A stretch of 64,000 nt of DNA. Origin: Flavobacterium azizsancarii (GTDB lineage: Bacteria > Bacteroidota > Bacteroidia > Flavobacteriales > Flavobacteriaceae). Both the position numbers and the translations under genes were made by a program. The DNA lies in contig NZ_JAMZNK010000029.1 of assembly GCF_027980145.1 (NCBI RefSeq), forward strand, positions 1 through 64,000. The letters are read 5' to 3'. The notes below the pieces were generated by a model that was not told the origin of the DNA, made no database searches, and worked only from the letters and a program-made list of their open reading frames with translations. Positions 7,195-16,763 of this stretch are shown piece after piece. Position 1 is the stretch's first letter. Each line of letters opens with the position of its first letter.

Positions 7195-9381
7195 ATGAAT
7201 GCTATTATTAAGTTTATGAAAAGAAATTATAAAATACTTATAGCCGTATTATGCTTGTCTTTAACCTTATTTGCTTTTAAAATTAATGCAGATAAGTCAG
7301 TTGATCCGGACCCGAACAGAGATAAAACACTTTTAGAATTACTTGCATTTGTTATTGAAAAAGGACATTATAGTCCTGCGGAAATAAATGATGAATTTTC
7401 TAAAGGAATTTTTAAAGATTACGTAAATGCACTGGATCCTTCAAAAAGATTCTTCTTACAGTCTGATATTGATGAGTTTAAGCAATATGAGCTGCAATTA
7501 GATGATCAGTTTTTGAATAAGGATTTAACGTTTTTCAATCTTACTTACACAAGATTGATGAAACGTATGGAAGAAAGCAAAAAACGTTATAAAACGATTT
7601 TAGCTCAGCCATTTAATTATGATGTTGATGAAACTTTCAATGCTGATTATGATAAGCTGCCTTATGCAAAAAATGCGACAGAGATTAATGAAAGATGGAG
7701 AAAACAAATTAAATTGTCGACACTTTCTTCACTTGTAACGAAGCAAAAACTAGAAGAAGATAAAAAGAAAGCAGATCCTAATTATAAGGAAAAATCTTTC
7801 GAGACTCTGGAAAAAGAAACTCGTGATAGTTCTTTAAAATCATTAGATGATAACTTTAGCCTTATTAAAGATCTTAATAAAGAAGATTGGTTTTCTGTAT
7901 ATGTAAACTCAATTATGAGTCGTTTTGATCCGCATACAAGTTATTTTGCTCCGGAAGAAAAAGATCGTTTTGATGTAAATATCAGTGGAAAACTAGAAGG
8001 TATCGGAGCAAGATTAACCAAGAAAAATGATTTCACTCAAATAGATGAGTTAATTTCCGGCGGACCAGCCTGGAAAGGAAAACAACTGGAAGCAGGAGAT
8101 TTAATCTTGAAAGTAGCACAAGGAAACGAAGAGCCTGTAGATGTTGTAGGGATGCGTCTGGATGATGTTGTGAAAAAAATTAAAGGTCACAAAGGAACAG
8201 AAGTAAAACTAACAGTTAAAAAAGTAGACGGAACTATCAAAGTAATTTCGATTGTCAGAGATATTGTCGAAATTGAAGAAACCTATGCTAAATCTAGTAT
8301 TGTAGAAAGAAACGGATTGAAATATGGTGTGATTTATTTACCTAAATTTTATATCGATTTTGAAAATAAAGACGGTCGTGATGCAGGAAAAGATATCGCT
8401 CTTGAAGTTGAGAGATTGAAAAAAGAAGATATCAGCGGTATTGTACTTGACGTTCGTGATGACGGAGGTGGATCTTTATCTACAGTGGTTGATATTGCAG
8501 GTTTATTTATTGAAGACGGACCAATTGTTCAGGTAAAATCAGCAGGTAAAAAGAAAGAAGTTTTATACGATAAAGATAAAAAAATCGAGTGGGACGGACC
8601 ATTAGTAATTATGGTAAACAGCTTCTCAGCTTCGGCATCAGAGATTTTGGCTGCTGCAATTCAGGATTACAAAAGAGGTGTGATCATTGGTAGTAAACAA
8701 ACTTACGGAAAAGGAACTGTGCAAAATGTTCTGGATTTAAATCAATTCGTTCGTAATGCCAATTATGGTGATTTGGGAGCATTGAAAATTACAGGACAAA
8801 AGTTTTACAGAATCAACGGAGGTTCAACTCAATTAGAGGGTGTTCATAGTGATGTTGTTATGCCGGATCGTTATGCTTACCTAAAAATGGGAGAGCGTGA
8901 TAATGAAAATGCTATGCCATGGGATAAGATTGATCCAGCGGATTATACTACGTGGAAATCGAATGAGAATTTTGCTAAAGCAATTGGCAATAGTAAGAAT
9001 AGAATCGCTCAAAATGCACAATTCAAATTAATTGAAGACAATGCAAAATGGATCGATGTTAAAAACAAAGAGAACACTTACAGCTTAAATATCAATAGCT
9101 TTAAAGCAACTCAGGAGCAAGTTGAAAAAGAAGGTAAAAAATACAAACCAATTTCAGATTATAAAAATGATCTGGTTTTTAAATCTTTGCCATACGAAGA
9201 ACTTGAAATGAAAAGTGATGCGAGCTTAAAAGAAAAAAGAGATGCATGGCATCAGTCATTGTCTAAAGATATTTATGTAGAAGAGGCATTGAATGTTTTA
9301 GATGATTTGCAATCTAAAGGTGGTGTCGCAAAAGGATCTGTTTCTCCTAAAATGAAAAAGGATAAATTAGTAAAATCTTAA
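7195..9381 (+). CDS. Carboxy-terminal processing protease, S41 family (Prc/Tsp-like)
   Basis: A 728 aa periplasmic serine protease of the tail-specific family. After an N-terminal membrane/signal segment (about residues 13-29) comes a long helical region with a DUF3340-like N-terminal part. Next are a PDZ domain (about 250-340; GIGARLTKKNDF, SGGPAWKGKQLEAGD) and the S41 catalytic core. The catalytic Ser is in NSFSASASE and the general-base Lys in TYGKGTVQ, 26 residues apart. A C-terminal helical domain follows, as in E. coli Prc. ATG 7195 is used; TTG 7192 or ATG 7216 are alternatives. It ends with a strong terminator at 9407-9447. Substrates here are unknown. Confidence 0.93.
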   Translation: MNAIIKFMKRNYKILIAVLCLSLTLFAFKINADKSVDPDPNRDKTLLELLAFVIEKGHYSPAEINDEFSKGIFKDYVNALDPSKRFFLQSDIDEFKQYELQLDDQFLNKDLTFFNLTYTRLMKRMEESKKRYKTILAQPFNYDVDETFNADYDKLPYAKNATEINERWRKQIKLSTLSSLVTKQKLEEDKKKADPNYKEKSFETLEKETRDSSLKSLDDNFSLIKDLNKEDWFSVYVNSIMSRFDPHTSYFAPEEKDRFDVNISGKLEGIGARLTKKNDFTQIDELISGGPAWKGKQLEAGDLILKVAQGNEEPVDVVGMRLDDVVKKIKGHKGTEVKLTVKKVDGTIKVISIVRDIVEIEETYAKSSIVERNGLKYGVIYLPKFYIDFENKDGRDAGKDIALEVERLKKEDISGIVLDVRDDGGGSLSTVVDIAGLFIEDGPIVQVKSAGKKKEVLYDKDKKIEWDGPLVIMVNSFSASASEILAAAIQDYKRGVIIGSKQTYGKGTVQNVLDLNQFVRNANYGDLGALKITGQKFYRINGGSTQLEGVHSDVVMPDRYAYLKMGERDNENAMPWDKIDPADYTTWKSNENFAKAIGNSKNRIAQNAQFKLIEDNAKWIDVKNKENTYSLNINSFKATQEQVEKEGKKYKPISDYKNDLVFKSLPYEELEMKSDASLKEKRDAWHQSLSKDIYVEEALNVLDDLQSKGGVAKGSVSPKMKKDKLVKS

Positions 9382-9403
9382 TTCTTTAAAGGATTAATTT
9401 GTT

Positions 9404-9448
9404 AGAAAACGCTTCAAAAAGTACTGCTTTTTGGAGCGTTTTTTTTGT
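9404..9448 (+). terminator. Intrinsic terminator after the S41 protease gene
   Basis: A 14-bp hairpin (AACGCTTCAAAAAG with CTTTTTGGAGCGTT, one G-T pair) and a TACTG loop is followed by eight T residues. Confidence 0.88.
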
Positions 9449-9477
9449 AAGTTTAACTCAAAATTAAATACGGATAA

Positions 9478-10257
9478 ATGAGGAATTGTATTGTTTTAGG
9501 TTTGATGGTCTTTGCATTATTGTCATGCAAAAAAGAAATGAGTGATAATGTTATGATTCAGGAAAAGGAATCTGGTTTTGTTTCCGGTCAAAATAGTACA
9601 GACTCACTGTATACATTTGCCTATCTGCCAAGTTCTACAACCAGACAAATTGTAAAACATCAATATTATACACTTTCTTATAATGAAAAGTTTGAGCAGG
9701 CTGAATGGGTTGCTTATGAATTAAAGAAAGAATACCTGAAAAATTCAAATTACAAACGTCCTTATTTTATTGAAGATCCAAAGGTAACAACACGTTCTGC
9801 AGATTGGAGAAATTACAAAAATTCAGGCTATGATAAAGGACATCTTTGTCCTGCCGGCGACATGGAATTTGATCAGAATGCTTATAATGATACCTTTTAT
9901 ACTTCAAATATTTCACCTCAGGATCATGATTTTAATAGCGGAATCTGGAATAGACTGGAGCAAAAAACACGCTATTGGGCAGATAAATACAATGATATTT
10001 ATGTAGTAACAGGAGGGATTCTGAAAGATTCAGATAAAAAAATAGGAACAGAAAAAGTAGCTGTTCCTAAATATTTTTATAAAATTGTCCTCGCTAAAAC
10101 GGGAAAAGAGCATAAAGCGATTGCTTTTTTGATTCCAAATGAGGACAGCAAGAAATCGCTTTATGATTTTGTAGTTCCAATTGAGACTTTAGAAAAAATG
10201 ACAGGAATTGATTTCTTTCCCAATTTAAAAAACTTAAAAGACAGTAAGGATTTTTAG
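9478..10257 (+). CDS. DNA/RNA non-specific endonuclease lipoprotein
   Basis: A 259 aa nuclease of the beta-beta-alpha-metal (NUC1/endonuclease G) family. The N-terminus has a lipoprotein signal with lipobox LLSC (Cys17), so it is predicted to be membrane-anchored outside the cytoplasm. The catalytic motif is DKGHLCPAGDM (family DRGH), with the metal-binding Asn region in SNISPQDHDFNSGIWNRLE. Degrading extracellular or periplasmic nucleic acid for nutrients is the usual inferred role. It sits alone after the protease terminator. Lys in place of Arg in the DRGH motif is a conservative change, so activity is still expected. Confidence 0.9.
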   Translation: MRNCIVLGLMVFALLSCKKEMSDNVMIQEKESGFVSGQNSTDSLYTFAYLPSSTTRQIVKHQYYTLSYNEKFEQAEWVAYELKKEYLKNSNYKRPYFIEDPKVTTRSADWRNYKNSGYDKGHLCPAGDMEFDQNAYNDTFYTSNISPQDHDFNSGIWNRLEQKTRYWADKYNDIYVVTGGILKDSDKKIGTEKVAVPKYFYKIVLAKTGKEHKAIAFLIPNEDSKKSLYDFVVPIETLEKMTGIDFFPNLKNLKDSKDF

Positions 10258-10444
10258 GATAGCGCTGCTTTCATAAGAACTCATTACTAAAGATATTTAG
10301 CGCAAAATAAACACGAATTAGTTGGTAAAATAATGTCACAAACTAAGTTAGCGTAATTAAACTTTGTGCAAGTTCTTACAATTGGTGTTTATAATATTTT
10401 TGTCTATAATAGTAGCTATTGGAACAGTCATCAGAATTGGAAAA

Positions 10445-11980
10445 TTACAAGTTTTTTTGTGCTTTTCCCGGGTTAAATAGCATATAACTTAATAAGGCTA
10501 AAATCCAGACACCAATTCCTCCGTACAATAATACCATCTCAAAACCATGGGCAAGAGCTGCATGTAAAACAGATCCGGAAGAGTCTAAGATATTCAATTC
10601 CGGAAAATCCTGATTCAGGGACGAAAAGTTTCCGGCTGCCACTTTTTCTGCAATAGTGTGCAAGGCTGTTTTATTAAGAGATCCTGCAAAAGCAGCATTC
10701 AGATAAGAATAAATTCCCTCGACCAGAATAAAGCCCATTAATGCAATGTTAATAGATAGTGCAATCATTCTTGCGCTCATATCGATACCGGATGCCATAC
10801 CAGCCCGATTACTCGAAACTGAACCTGTGGTGGTATTGGTCACCGGAGTATTAGTAAAACCAAGTCCAATACCGGCCATCAAAGAACCCGGAAGCATTGT
10901 AACCCAACTTGGATTGTCTGCAATCATACCATATCGCATCAAAATAAACCCTAATCCTAATATAAAAAGGCCAAATGGAATTACGATTCCTGAACGATAT
11001 CGAACCGAAAAATATTCGGCAAATGGAGGAATGATTAAAGTAGGCAGCGTGTAGGCAAGCAAAGAAAGTCCTACTGAGACCACATCATATCCTAAATAGG
11101 TTTGAAAATAAATAGGCAAATAAATTATAAAGGGCCAGAAGCTGAAATTCATTCCTATAGAACCCATGATTGCGCCCGAAAAATCACGTATTTTGAATAC
11201 AGAAAAATCAAACATGGGATATTCATTTGTTTTTTCGACCCATATAAATAAGATAAAACTTATTGCTGCAACAATTATACTGCCCAAAGCTATTGGGCTT
11301 GTGAAACCTAGATCCGGTCCTTGTGTAATAAAATAAATTAAGCCAAAAATAGCTGCCGACAAGGTAATCATACCCCAAATGTCGATTTTTTTAGCATGAG
11401 AATCCTTAGACTCGTCTACATAACCGTAAACCAAAGCCACGGCAAGAATAGCAATGGGAAAATGAATTAGAAAGACCCATTCCCACGATAATAATGCTAT
11501 TATTGATCCGCCAATAATAGGTCCGAACCCTAATCCGACACCAAGAATAATTCCCCAGATACTAAATGCCCTGCTGCGTTCCTTTCCTTCCTGAAATTGA
11601 TGGGATAAAGTGGCTACCTGACAAATTAACATTGCCCCGCCGCTTACTCCCTGAAAAAAACGGCTAATAACCAGAAACGTTATATTTTGAGCGAGACCGC
11701 AAGCTAAAGAAGAAATCCCAAATAAAATTAAGGTTATTATAAGAATGCGTTTTCGGCCATATCGATCAGCAAGAGTTCCTGCGGCCATTAGAACCGTAGT
11801 ACAGCCAATAGTATAAATATTCATGATCCATTGCATGTCTCTAAGGTTCGCTTTTAGTACTTTTTCTAATGTTGGGAGTATTACGGGAACACTTGAGATT
11901 TCGAGAGAAAACATTAATGTAGCCAGGCAAATGGCGATTAAGGCAATTGTGTTTTTGGTTGAGGAAATTTTTTGCTCCAT
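10445..11980 (-). CDS. MFS drug exporter, DHA2 (14-TM) EmrB/QacA type
   Basis: A 511 aa major-facilitator transporter with about 14 hydrophobic helices, the DHA2 layout of EmrB/QacA proton-driven exporters. Motif A appears as GTLADRYGRKR between helices 2 and 3. Motif C-like glycine-rich segments include GIILGVGLGFGPIIGG, typical of antiporters. The gene is divergent from an AraC-type regulator, with about 90-100 bases between start codons, so that regulator probably controls it. No periplasmic adaptor or outer-membrane factor gene is adjacent. The substrate cannot be predicted from sequence. Confidence 0.9.
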   Translation of the reverse strand: MEQKISSTKNTIALIAICLATLMFSLEISSVPVILPTLEKVLKANLRDMQWIMNIYTIGCTTVLMAAGTLADRYGRKRILIITLILFGISSLACGLAQNITFLVISRFFQGVSGGAMLICQVATLSHQFQEGKERSRAFSIWGIILGVGLGFGPIIGGSIIALLSWEWVFLIHFPIAILAVALVYGYVDESKDSHAKKIDIWGMITLSAAIFGLIYFITQGPDLGFTSPIALGSIIVAAISFILFIWVEKTNEYPMFDFSVFKIRDFSGAIMGSIGMNFSFWPFIIYLPIYFQTYLGYDVVSVGLSLLAYTLPTLIIPPFAEYFSVRYRSGIVIPFGLFILGLGFILMRYGMIADNPSWVTMLPGSLMAGIGLGFTNTPVTNTTTGSVSSNRAGMASGIDMSARMIALSINIALMGFILVEGIYSYLNAAFAGSLNKTALHTIAEKVAAGNFSSLNQDFPELNILDSSGSVLHAALAHGFEMVLLYGGIGVWILALLSYMLFNPGKAQKNL

Positions 11981-12056
11981 TTCTTATGTTGTTTTATGTT
12001 TGGCAAAAATAAACTGCTATAAGATGTTATTTCAGTACTATTTTGTTATAAAAAGG

Positions 12057-12064
12057 TATCTTTG
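12057..12064 (+). promoter_or_regulatory. -7 element TATCTTTG immediately before the AraC gene
   Basis: An exact TAnnTTTG, with the first possible ATG only five bases after its last base (ATG at 12069). Transcription would start at or inside that codon, so the mRNA is either leaderless or translated from ATG 12084. Confidence 0.5.
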
Positions 12065-12068
12065 CAGG

Positions 12069-12908
12069 ATGAGAAAAGAAAACATGCATCAATCTGTCGA
12101 AGTGCTTTATAAAAAAGTAGATGAATGCCCAATTGTAAATTCACAATTTAGTTTCTTTCAATTGGTATATGTTATTTCAGGAAATGGATTTCTTCATATC
12201 AACGGCAATTGTATTTCTTATCAAACAGGGAATCTGATGTTGCTTACTCCAAATGACTATCACACATTTGATATTACAAATACAACTGAGTTTTTGTTGG
12301 TAAAGCTTAATAGCGAATATGTAAAAGAGTACAGGTCTAAAAGTATTGATCATATCGAATGTTTGTTGCATTATGCAACGCATTTGTCAGGCTGTATTTT
12401 GAATAGAAAAGAAGACGAGTTTCTTGTCAGTTCAATATCAGAATCGTTAGTACATGTTATAAACAGCAAAGATATTTATGATGAGGATTTAATAATTCAC
12501 TATGTAAATGCGCTAATTGTAATTGCCGCAAGAAACATTGCAAAAATAAAACCACTGGGAATAAAAGAAAGTGCTGATAAAAGAATTCTTGAAATCATCA
12601 ATTATATTCAGGCTAATATTTTCTGTCCTCAAAAAATAAAGGTCTCCGTTATAGCAGAGAAATTTGATATATCAGATTCCTATTTAGGAAGTTATTTTAA
12701 AAATCATTGTGGCGAAACGATCCAGTCTTTTGTCTCCAATTATAAAATAAGATTAATAGAGCACCGCTTAAGTTTTAGCGATATGAGGATCAATGAAATT
12801 GTAGATGAATTTGGTTTTTCTGACGAAAGCCATCTCAATAAATTTTTCAAGAAACATAGAAATATAAGCCTCACAGGATATCGAAAAGCTAAGATTCTGT
12901 TGGCTTAA
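12069..12908 (+). CDS. AraC-family transcriptional regulator
   Basis: A 279 aa regulator (274 aa from ATG 12084). The N-terminal half (about 20-140) is a cupin-like sensing domain of the AraC_binding type, with FQLVYVISGNGFLHINGN and LTPNDYHTFDI. The C-terminal 100 residues hold the two AraC helix-turn-helix units: IAEKFDISDSYLGSYFK and INEIVDEFGFSDESHLNKFFKKH. A much longer in-frame extension upstream to 11823 is the shadow of the divergent MFS gene and is rejected. Divergent placement makes the MFS exporter the likely target. A terminator shared with rpe follows. Confidence 0.88.
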   Translation: MRKENMHQSVEVLYKKVDECPIVNSQFSFFQLVYVISGNGFLHINGNCISYQTGNLMLLTPNDYHTFDITNTTEFLLVKLNSEYVKEYRSKSIDHIECLLHYATHLSGCILNRKEDEFLVSSISESLVHVINSKDIYDEDLIIHYVNALIVIAARNIAKIKPLGIKESADKRILEIINYIQANIFCPQKIKVSVIAEKFDISDSYLGSYFKNHCGETIQSFVSNYKIRLIEHRLSFSDMRINEIVDEFGFSDESHLNKFFKKHRNISLTGYRKAKILLA

Positions 12909-12925
12909 TTTTCGCTCTAAATGGA

Positions 12926-12964
12926 TACAAAAAAAGCCGAAGATTACTCTTCGGCTTCTGTTAT
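12926..12964. terminator. Bidirectional terminator between the araC-type gene and rpe
   Basis: An AGCCGAAG/CTTCGGCT hairpin has A-runs before and T-rich sequence after it, serving two convergent genes. Confidence 0.8.
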
Positions 12965-12981
12965 TTTTATCAGTTTTGAGC

Positions 12982-13644
12982 TTAGAAAGCAGTCAAAGCT
13001 TTTAATTCTGCAATAGTCTGAGTTGGATTCTCTGCTTTAAAAACAAAGCTTCCTGCAACTAATACATCAGCACCGGCTTCTACCAATTGTTTGGCATTTT
13101 TGCTCGTTACACCACCATCAATTTCGATAATTGTAGAAGCATTTTTGCGGGTAATTAAAGCTTTTAGCTTTTTAACTTTATCATAAGTGTTTTCTATAAA
13201 TGATTGTCCTCCAAAACCTGGATTCACGCTCATAATGCAAACTAAGTCAATATCGTTTATTACGTCTTCCAGCAAATCAATATTAGTATGAGGATTAATC
13301 GCTACTCCGGCTTTCATTCCTTCTGCTTTGATTGCCTGAAGAGTTCTGTGAAGGTGAGTACACGCTTCATAATGAACAGTTAGGTTATTTGCACCTAAAT
13401 CTGCAAAAGTTTTGATATATCTGTCCGGATCAACAATCATCAAATGAACGTCGATTGTTTTTTTTGCATGTCTTGAAATTGCTTCTAAAACCGGCATTCC
13501 AAAAGAAATATTAGGAACAAAAACACCATCCATAATATCAATATGAAACCAATCAGCCTGACTGTTATTGATCATTTCGATATCACGTTGTAAATTGGCA
13601 AAATCAGCTGCAAGAACAGAAGGAGCAATAAGTGTATTCTTCAT
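12982..13644 (-). CDS. rpe: Ribulose-phosphate 3-epimerase
   Basis: A 220 aa TIM-barrel enzyme interconverting ribulose-5-phosphate and xylulose-5-phosphate in the pentose phosphate pathway. Family signatures are clear: IAPSVLAADFANL at the start, WFHIDIMDGVFVPNISFG (metal His and catalytic Asp), VDVHLMIVDPDRYI, MSVNPGFGGQSFI and IEIDGGV. Length is normal. A well-formed promoter (TTG-N19-TACTTTTG) lies just upstream, so it is a single-gene transcript. It converges with the AraC gene at a shared terminator. Confidence 0.97.
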   Translation of the reverse strand: MKNTLIAPSVLAADFANLQRDIEMINNSQADWFHIDIMDGVFVPNISFGMPVLEAISRHAKKTIDVHLMIVDPDRYIKTFADLGANNLTVHYEACTHLHRTLQAIKAEGMKAGVAINPHTNIDLLEDVINDIDLVCIMSVNPGFGGQSFIENTYDKVKKLKALITRKNASTIIEIDGGVTSKNAKQLVEAGADVLVAGSFVFKAENPTQTIAELKALTAF

Positions 13645-13672
13645 TGTGTAGTTGTGTGTAGTGTTATTTTTG

Positions 13673-13702
13673 CAAAAGTAAGACTTTAGTTTTTGTTTAC
13701 AA
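13673..13702 (-). promoter_or_regulatory. rpe promoter: TTG, 19-base spacer, TACTTTTG
   Basis: On the minus strand the -33 TTG (13700-13702) and the -7 element TACTTTTG (13673-13680) are exactly 19 bases apart, the canonical Bacteroidota arrangement. Transcription would start about 25 bases before the ATG. Confidence 0.7.
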
Positions 13703-13837
13703 TGAAATTAGATTTCATTTTTTATGAACCATTAAGAGATTAAGCTAATTAAGTTTAGTTTGCTTAATTAGCTTATTTTAAATTCATTGATAATTTAACT
13801 TTATGAAGCTTAATATGTTAATGGTTAAAATAAACAC

Positions 13838-13870
13838 AATAAAAAACTCCGGTAATCAGCCGGAGTTTCA
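13838..13870 (-). terminator. Intrinsic terminator of rpoD
   Basis: Read on the minus strand, ACTCCGG and CCGGAGT arms are followed by TTTTTT. Confidence 0.8.
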
Positions 13871-13988
13871 ATCATCAATCAAAAAACGAACAGTCAATCA
13901 AACTGTTGTTTGCGTTAAAAAAATTCCAAGTTTTAAGTTTCAAGTTACTCAAAGTAGCCTGAAACCTGAAACCTGAAACAAATATTTT

Positions 13989-14852
13989 TTATCCTAAGTA
14001 AGTTTTAAGAATTTTACTTCTTGAAGTATGTTTTAATCTACGGATTGCTTTTTCTTTAATCTGACGAACACGCTCACGAGTAAGGTCGAAAGTTTCTCCA
14101 ATTTCTTCTAAAGTCATTGGGTGCTGATCGCCAAGACCAAAATACAAACGAACAACATCTGCCTCTCTTGGAGTTAATGTTTCTAATGAGCGCTCGATTT
14201 CAGTACGTAATGATTCGTGAATTAACTCTCTGTCCGGGTTTGGAGATTCTCCAGAACGTAAAACGTCATAAAGGTTAGAATCTTCACCTTCAACAAGAGG
14301 TGCATCCATTGATAAGTGACGACCGGAGTTTTTCATAGACTCTTTTACGTCATTTACAGTCATGTCAAGTTCTTTTGCAATTTCTTCAGCAGAAGGCGGA
14401 CGCTCGTTAGATTGCTCTAATAAAGCATACATCTTGTTGATTTTATTGATAGAACCAATTTTGTTTAATGGTAAACGAACAATACGGGATTGTTCAGCCA
14501 AAGCCTGAAGGATCGATTGACGAATCCACCATACAGCATAAGAGATGAATTTGAAACCACGAGTTTCATCAAAACGCTGAGCAGCTTTGATCAAACCTAA
14601 GTTTCCTTCATTAATTAAATCCGGAAGAGTTAATCCTTGATTTTGATATTGTTTAGCAACCGATACAACGAAACGCAGGTTGGCTTTTGTTAATTTTTCT
14701 AAAGCTTTTTGATCACCAGCCTTTATTCTTTGTGCTAATTCTACCTCTTCATCAGCGGTAATTAGGTCAACTTTTCCAATTTCTTGTAGGTATTTGTCTA
14801 ACGATGCAGTTTCACGATTGGTTACCTGCTTGGTGATTTTAAGTTGTCTCAT
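13989..14852 (-). CDS. rpoD: Primary sigma factor (RpoD/SigA type, short Bacteroidota form)
   Basis: A 287 aa sigma-70 factor. Region 1.2 starts near residue 18 (SLDKYLQEIGKVDLIT). Regions 2.1-2.4 include LRFVVSVAKQYQNQGL, LPDLINEGNLGLIKAAQRFD and GFKFISYAVWWIRQSI. Region 3 follows, and region 4.2 has TLEEIGETFDLTRERVRQIKEKA. The N-terminal region 1.1 of E. coli RpoD is absent, as in other Bacteroidota primary sigmas, which recognise TTG/TAnnTTTG promoters; many such sites are seen in this window. It is monocistronic with its own terminator. An alternative sigma factor is unlikely given full regions 2 to 4 and this length. Confidence 0.95.
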   Translation of the reverse strand: MRQLKITKQVTNRETASLDKYLQEIGKVDLITADEEVELAQRIKAGDQKALEKLTKANLRFVVSVAKQYQNQGLTLPDLINEGNLGLIKAAQRFDETRGFKFISYAVWWIRQSILQALAEQSRIVRLPLNKIGSINKINKMYALLEQSNERPPSAEEIAKELDMTVNDVKESMKNSGRHLSMDAPLVEGEDSNLYDVLRSGESPNPDRELIHESLRTEIERSLETLTPREADVVRLYFGLGDQHPMTLEEIGETFDLTRERVRQIKEKAIRRLKHTSRSKILKTYLG

Positions 14853-14981
14853 GTTTTTTGTCTCCTCAATTTTTAAGTGTACAAGTAGTTATACGTAAAG
14901 AGATGCGAAAAGGTTACAATATTTTTTATTTTTTTATTTTTCTAATAAAAAGAAAGCTCTTATTTGAGAATTGTTAAAGTT

Positions 14982-16763
14982 CTAATTCAGGCTTGAGCCC
15001 TTTATATCGATGATTTCTTTGATGAAAACGGGTTTTCCGGTGGACGAAAATCCTTCTAAAATTATTTCGAATTTACCTGAAACATCAGATGCGTAAAACT
15101 TTATTTTTGAATCAGCGGCACTTAAATCTACTTTTGGCAACCATAATAACTGATGTCTGTAATCAGGAATTCTGGCATTTTTAGGAGTGGCATAATCAGG
15201 ACTGAAATATTCTTTTTTAGACTGAGGTCTCAAAAGCTCCGGTCTTATGATAAAACTTCCTTTAAGTTTTGTTTCATAATCTCCGTTTTTGGTAGTAAAC
15301 GCAACCACACCATTAAAAGATTTTGAGCCATAATAGTAGATTCCTTTTACAACATTGATTTTATAAATATTTTTAGGATTATAGGCAAAGAGTTCATTCA
15401 GGTCTTCTATTATTAATCCGTCAACAATGATTAGTGGAGGCAGCTCAGATTCGTAATTTTGGTCGAAGTCGTAAACATGAATCGCATAGTTGTTTTTGTT
15501 CTTTGTATAGTACGTACCGTAGACAACCTCAGTTATAGTTTCCTGTACCGTTGGAAATCTTGTATAATCATCTAGTTTGTATTCTTTTGATAAATTACTG
15601 TAAAAAGGAATCGTATCGTTTGAAGATAATATGCTGTCTTTTTTGATGTTGTAATAAGCATTCTCTATTTGACTCGCGATTAACCTTTCGGAAATGTTTT
15701 GTTTGAATTCTGAATTGAAGGAAAGAGTAGGGAATGTCAGGCTTGAGAAATCGAGATCTTTTGGTTTGTCTATTTCAATAGTATAATCCTGTTTGTTGTC
15801 TTCGATGATTTGAACAACGAGATTTGAACCGGTATTGGATTTTCCCAGATTAAAAATGAATCTGCTTTCAGCATCAGTTTTGGTTAATTTTAAAACATAA
15901 TTTTTGCCTACTATAGACAGGGCAACTTTTTTATTTTTAGTGTCTGAACTGGCGGAGGATATTTTTCCTGAAATTATTTCACCACGTAATTCCGGTAGAA
16001 TATAATTGGTATTGTGTATTGCATTATCAGAGTTTTTATTGAGATTGCTTATTTGCAATTCTTTGAAGTTGGTTTTGTTTTGAGATAAAAAACCATCCGC
16101 TTTTTTTATTGAAAGGCTATAGTTGCCCTTGGTAAAATCATCAGAATTTGTTTTTATTTTAAAAGCTATTAAATCCCTGTTTGTATATGTTTTGCTTGTT
16201 AAGTCAAAAGATATATTTTCATCAGTTGCATTTTCTGAAAGATTTGATTCTTTCTGAGAAATTGTGTTTGTTACTTTTTCTTTATAGGGATTTACAATAT
16301 AGAGATCGATATTGCAATATTCCGCAGCTCTTTTGTTTAGCATCCAATTGGTATAACCAATTAGTTTATAGTTTCCTGTTTCGAGCGTTGTAGGAATAAA
16401 AAAATCACTATTAGCCGTGCCGTCTTCAAGAAATAACTTATGAGTAAAAACGGTTTTTTTATTGCTGTCGATCAGTTGTAGGTAGGCAATCTTGCTGTAT
16501 TTCGAAACTTGATTTGTTGATTTGTCGATACAGAAAACCTTGTACAATAAAGTTTCTCCCGTAAGATACGCATTAGCATTTGTGCTGATATAAAGCGACT
16601 CGTTTAGCGTTTTGTCTATCTCATTGAGTTCAGTAATAGAATTGGTTTTTTGAGCAAACGAACTTTGCTGTAAACTAATTGCCAGAGCTACGAGTAATAT
16701 GTATTTTAATCTATCCAAAATAATGGTTTTATATTTGATGAAAATGAAGTGCAGTCTCCGCAT
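14982..16763 (-). CDS. Exported MG2-like/plug-domain protein of an outer-membrane locus
   Basis: A large exported protein (593 aa from ATG 16763). A TTG at 16718 would give a more typical signal peptide (DRLKYILLVALAISLQQSSFAQ after the start) and only a 13-base overlap with the upstream gene, so the true start is open. The N-terminal part (about 45-160 of the long form) resembles an alpha-2-macroglobulin MG2 domain (YLTGETLLYKVFCID, GNYKLIGYTNWML). A C-terminal TonB-plug-like strand set (PPLIIVDGLIIEDL, YKINVVKGIYYYGSKSFNGVVAFTTK) resembles SusC plugs. It is last in a set with a TonB-dependent receptor and a DUF4249 lipoprotein. Confidence 0.8.
   Translation of the reverse strand: MRRLHFIFIKYKTIILDRLKYILLVALAISLQQSSFAQKTNSITELNEIDKTLNESLYISTNANAYLTGETLLYKVFCIDKSTNQVSKYSKIAYLQLIDSNKKTVFTHKLFLEDGTANSDFFIPTTLETGNYKLIGYTNWMLNKRAAEYCNIDLYIVNPYKEKVTNTISQKESNLSENATDENISFDLTSKTYTNRDLIAFKIKTNSDDFTKGNYSLSIKKADGFLSQNKTNFKELQISNLNKNSDNAIHNTNYILPELRGEIISGKISSASSDTKNKKVALSIVGKNYVLKLTKTDAESRFIFNLGKSNTGSNLVVQIIEDNKQDYTIEIDKPKDLDFSSLTFPTLSFNSEFKQNISERLIASQIENAYYNIKKDSILSSNDTIPFYSNLSKEYKLDDYTRFPTVQETITEVVYGTYYTKNKNNYAIHVYDFDQNYESELPPLIIVDGLIIEDLNELFAYNPKNIYKINVVKGIYYYGSKSFNGVVAFTTKNGDYETKLKGSFIIRPELLRPQSKKEYFSPDYATPKNARIPDYRHQLLWLPKVDLSAADSKIKFYASDVSGKFEIILEGFSSTGKPVFIKEIIDIKGSSLN

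Larger units (their letters stand above)
13645..13988. other. Spacer between rpe and rpoD: promoter, hairpin, terminator, word repeats
   Basis: This 344-base stretch has no gene. In order it holds the rpe promoter, a 13-bp perfect hairpin (13741-13775; TAAGCTAATTAAG and its complement around a 9-base loop), the rpoD terminator (13841-13868), and a low-complexity block (about 13921-13980). That block is built from repeated CTGAAAC/GTTTCAAG words. Confidence 0.8.

Noticed and set aside
11823..12068. N-terminal extension of the AraC regulator
   Set aside because: This part is the antisense of the MFS exporter 5' region, and the -7 element at 12057-12064 lies inside it.
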